A program made the translations under genes and the position numbers. Below the pieces are notes generated by a model that worked only from the letters and a program-made list of their open reading frames with translations, did not search any database and had not been told where the DNA came from. Source: Colimorpha_A sp045593985 (lineage in GTDB: Bacteria > Bacillota > Clostridia > Oscillospirales > CAG-272). From it: DNA of 8,085 bases. Each line of letters opens with the position of its first letter. Within the stretch, counting starts at the first letter, position 1. The stretch lies in assembly GCA_045593985.1 (NCBI GenBank), contig JAZNXR010000062.1, positions 1 to 8,085 on the forward strand. Reading direction: 5' to 3'. Of this stretch, positions 1 through 5,757 are shown piece after piece.

Positions 1-335
1 AGCGCATGCTCTGCGTCAACGAACGCCGCAACGCCGCCCTGCTTCTGTGCTTCTGCCGCAATATGAAGTGTGATCGTTGTTTTACCCGAGGACTCGGGAC
101 CGTATATCTCAACGATTCTTCCCTTCGGAACTCCGCCTATACCGAGCGCGAGGTCAAGGGTGAGCGAGCCGGTCGGAATTGCGCTTACGCTCATAGCGTT
201 GTTTTCGCCGAGGCGCATGATCGCACCCTGTCCGTACTGCTTCGTAATCTGAGTTATCGCAACGTCAAGTGCCTTTTTTCTTTCAGCATCGTTGCCGGGC
301 ATTTCAACCGGCTTCTTGGGTGTAGCTTTAGCCAT
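1..335 (-). CDS. recA: Recombinase RecA, N-terminal part (cut by window edge)
   Basis: RecA is the cytoplasmic ATP-dependent strand-exchange protein of homologous recombination and the co-protease that triggers LexA cleavage in the SOS response. The first 111 residues are visible. They contain the N-terminal helix region, the RecA-typical stretch QYGQGAIMRLGE (34-45), the segment IPTGSLTLDLALGIGG (53-68) and the Walker A motif GPESSGKT (79-86), followed by FVDAEHA at the edge. The remaining two thirds lie beyond base 1. The ATG at 335-333 has a good AAGGAG site (350-345) nine bases upstream. That site begins immediately after the TGA of the preceding lipoprotein gene, so recA looks translationally close-packed with it and is probably read from the promoter at 1529-1501. 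No convincing private promoter was seen in the 16-base gap. The identification is essentially certain. Confidence 0.98.
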   Translation of the reverse strand, partial: MAKATPKKPVEMPGNDAERKKALDVAITQITKQYGQGAIMRLGENNAMSVSAIPTGSLTLDLALGIGGVPKGRIVEIYGPESSGKTTITLHIAAEAQKQGGVAAFVDAEHA

Positions 336-351
336 AATTTATTTCTCCTTA

Positions 352-942
352 TCAGTAAGTAGGCCCGTCAAGGAGCCATACTCCGTTTTCAAGCGTCAAA
401 AAGAAGCGCTTGTTAATTTCATTTCCGTTTTCATCGTTGCAAACAGCATCAACGCTGACGTATTCAGGTGTTTTCGCTATGACCTTCGTTGATACAACGG
501 TGAGGATCCCCATTATCTCAACCTCATCGTAGCTTGCATCAATCATCAGCTTGCCGTCAATTACCTTATAACGTGGGCTGACATCATTGTCAAGCAATCC
601 GTCGGCGCTTGTCGTTTTAGATCCGACAAACATATTGACGTAGACCGATTTAAGATATTTTTGGGAATATACCCGCTCTGCCGCCAGCTTGATTTCGGGA
701 ATCGAGCCGTATTTGCTTTTCGTTAAATCGACCTCGACATAGGTCGTGCTGTCGTAATCGCCCTCCTCGTGAGGAAGTCCCGAGCCAAAGAAAATAACGT
801 TCAGCTCGTGTGACAGGGGTACAAGCTCATATAGTACTTCAAACGCCTTCTCCTCACTTATCTCAAGCGGCTTCGGCTTACTGCAGGAAGCAAACGGAAG
901 CGCAAGGGCAATTGAGAGAAGTAAAACCAATATTCGTTTCAA
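352..942 (-). CDS. Predicted lipoprotein of unknown function, TTG start
   Basis: This is a 196-residue secreted lipoprotein. It has a short basic n-region (MKR), a hydrophobic stretch (4-15) and a lipobox ending FASC, so signal peptidase II would cut before Cys20 and leave a mature domain of about 177 residues anchored to the outer face of the membrane. The mature part has no further membrane segment. It alternates short charged and beta-like stretches and ends in FFLTLENGVWLLDGPTY (180-196). The layout, with a helix around VLYELVPLSHEL, a middle segment with PRYKVIDGKLMID (124-136) and a C-terminal beta pattern, faintly resembles clostridial IseA-like or NTF2-like lipoproteins. That resemblance is inference only. 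The start codon is TTG at 942-940, chosen because GGAGG lies five bases upstream and the signal peptide begins there. The gene sits between a SLOG-family gene (12-base gap) and recA (16-base gap), an odd place for a surface protein. Confidence 0.85.
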   Translation of the reverse strand: MKRILVLLLSIALALPFASCSKPKPLEISEEKAFEVLYELVPLSHELNVIFFGSGLPHEEGDYDSTTYVEVDLTKSKYGSIPEIKLAAERVYSQKYLKSVYVNMFVGSKTTSADGLLDNDVSPRYKVIDGKLMIDASYDEVEIMGILTVVSTKVIAKTPEYVSVDAVCNDENGNEINKRFFLTLENGVWLLDGPTY

Positions 943-945
943 ATT

Positions 946-952
946 TTCCTCC
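946..952 (-). promoter_or_regulatory. Ribosome binding site that fixes a TTG start
   Basis: Read on the minus strand the sequence is GGAGGAA, with GGAGG five bases before the TTG at 942-940. No ATG or GTG in the same frame fits the signal peptide as well, so this site decides the unusual start of the lipoprotein gene. It lies in the 12-base gap after the TGA (957-955) of the SLOG-family gene, consistent with coupled translation. Confidence 0.75.
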
Positions 953-954
953 GA

Positions 955-1467
955 TCAGACGTCAAATCTGATTTGATCAGTTATTGGGGCATCGGCAAGA
1001 TTTATGACCTCAAGCCCCCTTTTGAGCGCATAGGCTACGGTATTGTAAGTACCGCCCCGCTTTTCTCTCATGTAGGCAATACAGACGGTGCTTCTATCGA
1101 CCATATATCTGTTTCGCTTCTGCATACATCCCATATGATAACTGTCACTCACGTAAGCTTCACCGTCCGCGCGAGCACGAACTCGCTCGAAAAGCTCAAT
1201 TTCCGACCTGCGCCATTTGCTCATATACTCGGGGCAAGGAAGCGCAAGAAAGAGAGTTATATCGGGATATACCCGCTTCATATTAAGAACGGTAACGGCA
1301 GCAGCAAGGTCAAAGCCGAGCGCTCCGCCTGCAAAGTAGTTTTTTATTCCCTTGCCGTAAAGCTCGGTTATCTGCTTTGACACAAGCGAGGATGCTTTTT
1401 TAATCTCGTCCTCCGTCATTGCTCTGTGTCCCGTGAAGCAAGCGCAGGTATTCGGAGAGTATTTCAT
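955..1467 (-). CDS. SLOG-family Rossmann protein, DUF1273/YpsA-like
   Basis: This is a 170-residue cytoplasmic protein of the SLOG superfamily, whose members bind nucleotides or nucleotide-derived ligands in a Rossmann fold; Bacillus YpsA (DUF1273) is the closest named relative I recognise. Visible motifs are FTGHR (11-15) after the first strand, the glycine-rich AGGALGFD (46-53), ALPCPEY with a following Trp (75-85), the YMVDRS segment (121-126) and the late RGGTYNTV (137-144). These fall in the usual SLOG order and the length fits a single-domain member. The ATG at 1467 has GGGGAGG about nine bases upstream. It is the first gene of a tight unit with a lipoprotein and recA, behind a clear promoter with a LexA-like palindrome. 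DprA, which loads RecA on single-stranded DNA, has a related fold, but this protein is far too short to be DprA. The molecular function and ligand are unknown; family assignment is firm, biology is not. Confidence 0.88.
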   Translation of the reverse strand: MKYSPNTCACFTGHRAMTEDEIKKASSLVSKQITELYGKGIKNYFAGGALGFDLAAAVTVLNMKRVYPDITLFLALPCPEYMSKWRRSEIELFERVRARADGEAYVSDSYHMGCMQKRNRYMVDRSTVCIAYMREKRGGTYNTVAYALKRGLEVINLADAPITDQIRFDV

Positions 1468-1500
1468 TTTTTTGTACCTCCCCGTTTTTCCTACGAATAC

Positions 1501-1529
1501 AGTATATCACAGTCCGAACAAAAAGTCAA
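1501..1529 (-). promoter_or_regulatory. Sigma-A-type promoter of the SLOG-lipoprotein-recA unit
   Basis: On the minus strand TTGACT (1529-1524) is followed after 17 bases by TATACT (1506-1501), with TG one base before the -10 (extended -10). Transcription would start near 1494, about 27 bases before the SLOG-family ATG. It is the only good promoter seen for these three genes, so recA is inferred to be co-transcribed from here. Confidence 0.8.
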
Positions 1530-1541
1530 ACATTTGTTTGA
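1526..1541. promoter_or_regulatory. Perfect 16-base palindrome, candidate LexA/SOS operator
   Basis: The site is TCAAACA-TT-TGTTTGA, two perfect 7-base arms, and it overlaps the -35 hexamer of the recA-containing unit. Read on the minus strand, the core CAAACAAATGTTTG matches 12 of 14 positions of the Bacillus LexA (DinR) consensus CGAACRNRYGTTYC as I recall it. The mismatches are A for G at position 2 and G for C at position 14. Position and symmetry argue for a repressor site; the LexA assignment is inference. On the minus strand it also precedes CTTTTTG and lies just after the ATPase stop codon, so it could act as a weak terminator. Confidence 0.55.
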
Positions 1542-1544
1542 ATT

Positions 1545-3704
1545 TTATCCAAGATTTATATAGTTATAGGAAAGATTATTATTTTTCATAATGTCCTCTT
1601 CCCTGCCGTTTGAGGTAAGGACTATTGCCTGACCATCTACGCCCGCAAGAAGAGCCAGCATATTCGTAAGTCTGACATCGTCAAGACGGGAGAAGCTCTC
1701 ATCAAATACCATCGGTATTTTCTTGCCGCCCGAAATAAGCTCCGAAAGCGAAAGTCGCAAGCAAACATAGGTAATATCCGATGTTCCTGCGCTCATAAAC
1801 GCTTCGCCCTTCGTTATCCTTCCCTCGCCGCTTTGGGGACGGAAGGTGAGGGAGAATTCGCCGTCAACACCGATTTCGTCATACTTGCCGTCGGTAAGCG
1901 ATGCCATCTTCTCCGAAGCTCCGTGTGAAAGTCGGGGTGAAACGGAACGGCGCATATTCTCGGACGCCGTTTCTATCATAGAGTAGGCAAGCGAAAGCGC
2001 ATCGAGGCGTTCACTGAGTATAAGCTTTTCGCTTTCTGCGCTCTTAATAAGCTCATCAATGTCATAGGGATGCTCCGTTATTGCCGAAAGCTCTGCACGG
2101 CGCACCTCAAGATTATGCTTGATTTCCTCTTTGCGTCGGATTGATTCCTCGGCAAGCTTCAGCTTGCGGTCAAAGTCTCGGTAATCAAAATCCTCGGGAA
2201 TGCTGATTTCTCTGCCGTCATCAATAGGCTCGGAGGGACGTCTTTCCTCTGCCTCCGTTTTCATTTGAACGTAGGCGATTCTTGCATGCTCCGCTTCGGT
2301 TTCAAGCCGCTTTGCGGTATCAATGATATCGTACAGCTCCTTGGAAAGCGACTTGGAATATTTAATATCCCATTTTACGCAAAGATCGTTAAGCGCCATA
2401 ATGTATTTTGCACGGTCAGCCCTATGCTCCTCAAGGTCATCACGGATGATGTCAAGCCTCGCTTCAAGACCGTCATCGTGAACAAGCGCCTTATCTTCAA
2501 GCTCCTTGATCTCAAGAGAATACTTCTTAACAAGCGAAAACGATCCTATCATTCCCGCAAAAATCGCAACGGTCAAAAGCCCGATAGCGATACCCGCTCC
2601 CTGTTTTCCGCCGATAAACATTACGGCGCAAAGCGCAGTAGAGAGAATTGAAAGCACGATGCAAATAACACCGAGTGTAAGAATAAGGCCTCTTTTAGAG
2701 GAAATTCTGGCTTTCTTTTCGTTGTTTATGCGAAGAGCTTCCTCACGCTCACGGCGATTCTTTTCCATTTCTCTGTTGAGATTATCAAGACGTCTTTCCA
2801 CGCCTTCGATTTTTTTGTCGCAGCCTTCAACCGCATTAGCGCAATCACGCAGCGCTTGTAAATAATTAGAATCCGGAAAAAAACCTTTTCTTGTGTGCTT
2901 TGCTCTATGTGCGGCGAGAGCATCACTTGCCGCCTGATATTTTTCTTCAAGCTGCTTTAAGCGCGCCTTGCCCTCACGGCTCTTTCCGAGAGCGTAATCC
3001 TCAAGGCCTGATGCATATACCGCTCGCTTTGCTCGGTCGCTTGCAAGCGTCTCGTCGTTTTCCTTAAGCTTATTTTCTATTACGAGAAGCTCTCTGCCGT
3101 CATTTCTTGCCTTTTCAGCGCGAGAATCAAGCTCGGTAAGCTCACATTCAAGAGCGAATATCTTACCGCCCTTTTTGTTCTTGTGAAGAAGAACGATCCT
3201 TTCGTCATCAAGACGCTTAAGCGCCTTTTTGACGTTCACGCCCTCGTCGGCAGCAAAAAGAAGATTATCGAGAAGCTCCGATGTATCTTTGCCGTTAATG
3301 CGGCTTCCGCCCGTCTGACCGACGAATGCCGTGCTTGCAAAGAGTCCTGACGGCATTCCGAGGAAAACCTCGCCCGGCACTTTTCCGTCATAGCAGATGC
3401 TGCCGTTTTCGAGGTCATAGACAGAAGAAGCATCCTTCGCTCCGACAGTTCTTCTTTCGACTCTATACCGCTTGTCGCCGTCACAGATCACAATACTACC
3501 CGCAACGGTGTTCGAATCAAAGCCGATATATCTTTCACGGTCGGCCTTACCGTTAAAGCCGTAAAGAACGTAGCGGATAAATTCAGCAATCGTGCTTTTG
3601 CCCGCTTCGTTACTTCCGTGAAGTATATTCACACCGTTTGCAAGAGAAAGCTCATATCCGCTTATTCCTGCAAACGATATTATTTGTAGGGATTCTATAT
3701 ACAT
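1545..3704 (-). CDS. SMC/RecN/YhaN-like ABC ATPase with central membrane hairpin
   Basis: This is a 719-residue ATPase of the Rad50/SbcC/RecN/YhaN type, a group linked to DNA repair. The head halves are split. The N-terminal half has Walker A GSNEAGKST (30-38) and a Q-loop VGQ (128-130). The C-terminal half has the signature MSAGTSD (637-643) and Walker B IPMVFDESFSRLDD (663-676), where D668 and E669 are the magnesium and catalytic residues. Between them lie charged heptad-like helices (about 185-335 and 395-580). At the apex, two hydrophobic segments (about 339-364 and 369-392) form a probable membrane hairpin where Rad50 carries a zinc hook; no CxxC hook is seen. This matches YhaN-like proteins, though it is shorter than Bacillus YhaN. 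The usual switch histidine after Walker B is not apparent (LTSNGRE, 696-702). The ATG at 3704 follows a GAGGG site. It lies 20 bases after galactokinase, and no SbcD/YhaO-like nuclease partner is in the window. Confidence 0.88.
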   Translation of the reverse strand: MYIESLQIISFAGISGYELSLANGVNILHGSNEAGKSTIAEFIRYVLYGFNGKADRERYIGFDSNTVAGSIVICDGDKRYRVERRTVGAKDASSVYDLENGSICYDGKVPGEVFLGMPSGLFASTAFVGQTGGSRINGKDTSELLDNLLFAADEGVNVKKALKRLDDERIVLLHKNKKGGKIFALECELTELDSRAEKARNDGRELLVIENKLKENDETLASDRAKRAVYASGLEDYALGKSREGKARLKQLEEKYQAASDALAAHRAKHTRKGFFPDSNYLQALRDCANAVEGCDKKIEGVERRLDNLNREMEKNRREREEALRINNEKKARISSKRGLILTLGVICIVLSILSTALCAVMFIGGKQGAGIAIGLLTVAIFAGMIGSFSLVKKYSLEIKELEDKALVHDDGLEARLDIIRDDLEEHRADRAKYIMALNDLCVKWDIKYSKSLSKELYDIIDTAKRLETEAEHARIAYVQMKTEAEERRPSEPIDDGREISIPEDFDYRDFDRKLKLAEESIRRKEEIKHNLEVRRAELSAITEHPYDIDELIKSAESEKLILSERLDALSLAYSMIETASENMRRSVSPRLSHGASEKMASLTDGKYDEIGVDGEFSLTFRPQSGEGRITKGEAFMSAGTSDITYVCLRLSLSELISGGKKIPMVFDESFSRLDDVRLTNMLALLAGVDGQAIVLTSNGREEDIMKNNNLSYNYINLG

Positions 3705-3724
3705 ATCTACCCTCGTGAAATTTA

Positions 3725-5011
3725 TTAGAGAACCTTGATTGCTCCGTCTACTCTTACCTTAAGAACGGTGCAGGATCCTTCACCGAATACTCTTTCGATC
3801 TCCTTCTTGTAGGCAGGTACGTCCTCGTTCGGAACGAATGCCTGAATCGTTCCTGCAAATCCGCCGCCGTGAATACGCCATGCGGAAGGACGGGCAGTAC
3901 TCGACAAAGCATGCTCGGTCACAGCAAGAGCGAGGGAAAGGCCCTGCTCTGCTACGTTTTTGACGGTGTATACGTTCTGGAGCCACATAAAGGATGAGCG
4001 TCCCGACGCCTTGATTCCGCAGAAGAAGCCGTCAAGATCGCCGTTACGCAGGCAGTCGGCAAGAACGGGAACTCTATCATTTTCGGTAATGAAGTGGTAG
4101 GCACGAAGAAGAGCTCTGTCGCCTACCTTTTCACGAAGCTCGCCTGCACGGGCAAAGAGAGCGTTAACGTCAAGACCGCGAAGGACCTCCTGACCGAATT
4201 CTCTTGCTACCGCCTTCATTTCTGCAGGAACTGCCGCATAGTCACCGGTAAGGTCAGCGTGGTTGCCGCCCGTATTGGTGATACAGAGGGAATAGCCCTC
4301 CTTGCTGAGGTCAAAGCCGAGCTTTTCGATCTTTGCCGCCTTGGGATCGGCAAAGTCTATGTAGGAAAATCCGCCGACAGCGCAGGCGGTCTGATCCATA
4401 AGTCCCGAAGGCTTACCGAAGTATACGTTCTCGGCATACTGGGAGATCTCTGCGATGATTGCATTTGAGATGTTGCCGCCGTTTACGAAATAGTTGAGAA
4501 TGTTTCCGATCATTACCTCAAAAGCGGCAGAGGAGGAAATACCCGAGCCCTTGAGTACGTTTGAAGTCGTATATGCATCGAAGCCGCAGACGTTATAGCC
4601 TCGATTCTTGAAGCCTGCGCAAACGCCCGAGATAAGAGAGGACGAAGAATTGAAAAGCGACTCGTCGGGGCCTGCGGGATTGCAGGTAACTACGTCCTCG
4701 GGGAAGCCCTTACTCTTTACTCTGACGGTGTCGTTGCCGTTCATAGAAGCAACTGCGATGATATCGAGGTCGATCGCCGCCGCAATTACGCAGCCACGGT
4801 TATGGTCGGTATGGTTGCCCGATATTTCGCTTCTGCCGGGAACAGAGAAAAGATTAACATCTCTATCCTCGCCATAGATCGAGCCGAATTCCTTTACAGC
4901 CTCTGTGTAGCGCACTCTCTGTGCTTCTACGTTTTCTTCACCGTAAAGAGAGGTGAAGGCAGCATCGAGATATCCCTCGGAAATTTTGGTTATAAGGTCG
5001 AGTATTTTCAT
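3725..5011 (-). CDS. galK: Galactokinase-family GHMP sugar kinase
   Basis: This is a 428-residue cytoplasmic GHMP-superfamily kinase, most likely phosphorylating galactose at C1 at the head of the Leloir pathway. Motif 1 is PGRSEISGNHTDHNRG (58-73), with the conserved Arg60 and Asp69. Motif 2, the ATP-binding loop, is LKGSGISSSAA (153-163). The catalytic Asp206 sits in MDQ (205-207). Motif 3 is RIHGGGFAGTIQAF (379-392). Length fits the longer clostridial branch; classical enzymes are about 390 residues. In motif 1 the usual GEHTDY reads GNHTDH, so the sugar-contacting Glu is Asn66. This is seen in clostridial family members, and substrate specificity is therefore less certain than family. The ATG at 5011 has AAGGAG about seven bases upstream. 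It is the first gene after a strong terminator, with its own promoters, and shares a unit with the downstream ATPase. No galT, galE or transporter is in the window. Confidence 0.88.
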   Translation of the reverse strand: MKILDLITKISEGYLDAAFTSLYGEENVEAQRVRYTEAVKEFGSIYGEDRDVNLFSVPGRSEISGNHTDHNRGCVIAAAIDLDIIAVASMNGNDTVRVKSKGFPEDVVTCNPAGPDESLFNSSSSLISGVCAGFKNRGYNVCGFDAYTTSNVLKGSGISSSAAFEVMIGNILNYFVNGGNISNAIIAEISQYAENVYFGKPSGLMDQTACAVGGFSYIDFADPKAAKIEKLGFDLSKEGYSLCITNTGGNHADLTGDYAAVPAEMKAVAREFGQEVLRGLDVNALFARAGELREKVGDRALLRAYHFITENDRVPVLADCLRNGDLDGFFCGIKASGRSSFMWLQNVYTVKNVAEQGLSLALAVTEHALSSTARPSAWRIHGGGFAGTIQAFVPNEDVPAYKKEIERVFGEGSCTVLKVRVDGAIKVL

Positions 5012-5046
5012 GACAGTCTCCTTTAATAGGTACTTATATTTATCTA

Positions 5047-5082
5047 ATTATATATTATAACAAATCTTTGTCAATATATCAA
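5047..5082 (-). promoter_or_regulatory. Two overlapping promoters for galactokinase
   Basis: On the minus strand two sigma-A-like pairs interleave. TTGATA (5082-5077) is 17 bases from TATAAT (5059-5054). TTGACA (5074-5069) is 16 bases from a second TATAAT (5052-5047). The region lies between the upstream terminator and the galactokinase ATG and is very AT-rich. Either pair would give a leader of about 30-40 bases. Which one is used cannot be told from sequence. Confidence 0.7.
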
Positions 5083-5093
5083 GAGTCAAAGAC

Positions 5094-5127
5094 AAAAAAA
5101 TCCCCCGACGATCATAAACCGTCGGGG
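5094..5127 (-). terminator. Intrinsic terminator after the ligase-tetR unit
   Basis: There is a perfect 8-base GC-rich stem, CCCCGACG (5103-5110) with CGTCGGGG (5120-5127), and a 9-base loop. On the minus strand the hairpin is followed by G then ATTTTTTT (5101-5094), the classic Rho-independent form. It lies 38 bases after the TetR-family stop codon. On the plus strand there is no T run, so it acts in one direction and insulates galactokinase. Confidence 0.93.
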
Positions 5128-5165
5128 AAAATGAAGTCATAAAGCAAATATGCCCTGAACCTCTT

Positions 5166-5741
5166 TTACGCAATATCAAATTCTCTTTCGATATTGCCCC
5201 GTATCATATTCATCGTTTCGCCGTTAAACGGAAGCATGCCCGAATTTATCATTATCGCTCCGCCGAAAAGCAGGGAGCGCACGACGAAGAATTTTCTTAT
5301 CTTGATCTCCTCGCCGATATTAGAATCGCTGCAATATTTTCCTATAAGCTCCATCGTTGTGCCTGAGACCTTGCTTTTTTCTGCCAAAACCTCAGGCTCA
5401 AAAACTCTATCGCTCATATACAGAATCGTCTGATATTCGGGATAGGTGCAAAGAAACGCAATATACGCCATGCAGATCGCAATGAGCTGCTCTCTTACGG
5501 TGTCATTCCTATGCGACTCTACGGTATCGTAAAGGACATCGCACCACTTTTGGCTGATGTATCGCATCACCTCGACAAGCAGATCGTTTTTGCTTTCGAA
5601 ATGCTTATAGGGAGCCGCACAGGAAACGCCGCATCTTTTCGCCACACGGCGAATCGAAAAATCAGCAACGCCGTGCTCCTCAAGCTCGCTCACCGCCGCC
5701 TTCAGAAATTTTTCCTTGTTTGCTTCATTTGCCGTTCTCAT
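5166..5741 (-). CDS. TetR/AcrR-family transcriptional regulator
   Basis: This is a 191-residue dimeric repressor-type protein. The N-terminal TetR DNA-binding domain covers about residues 8-55, with helix-turn-helix FSIRRVAKRCGVSCAAPYKHF-like sequence (28-48) and the typical following segment ESKNDLLVEVM. The rest (about 60-191) is the helical ligand-binding and dimer domain, which is poorly conserved, so the inducer cannot be read from sequence. The gene starts 16 bases after the acyl-CoA ligase gene and ends before a strong terminator, so the two form one unit. The likely role is control of that ligase, and thereby its own expression, by an acyl or fatty-acid-like ligand; this is inference from context. 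The only in-frame ATG is at 5741, because a stop codon lies four codons upstream. Its AAGGA site (5759-5755) overlaps the ligase stop and is 13 bases away, longer than ideal, suggesting translational coupling. Confidence 0.93.
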   Translation of the reverse strand: MRTANEANKEKFLKAAVSELEEHGVADFSIRRVAKRCGVSCAAPYKHFESKNDLLVEVMRYISQKWCDVLYDTVESHRNDTVREQLIAICMAYIAFLCTYPEYQTILYMSDRVFEPEVLAEKSKVSGTTMELIGKYCSDSNIGEEIKIRKFFVVRSLLFGGAIMINSGMLPFNGETMNMIRGNIEREFDIA

Positions 5742-5757
5742 AATATATAGTTATTCC

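Noticed and set aside
973..1380. 135-codon open frame on the plus strand
   Set aside because: It is antisense to the SLOG-family gene, which carries clear family motifs; there is no initiation signal on this strand.
955..1467. DprA (RecA loader) as identity of the SLOG-family gene
   Set aside because: The fold is related, but DprA is about twice as long or more, with extra domains, and the motifs here (FTGHR, GGALGFD, RGGTYNTV) are of the DUF1273/YpsA type.
5066..5096. Inverted repeats TTTGTC/GACAAA and CTTTG/CAAAG upstream of galactokinase as an operator
   Set aside because: The arms are 5-6 bases with 16-18 base spacing in AT-rich DNA and have different centres; this is expected by chance and not supported by any nearby regulator.
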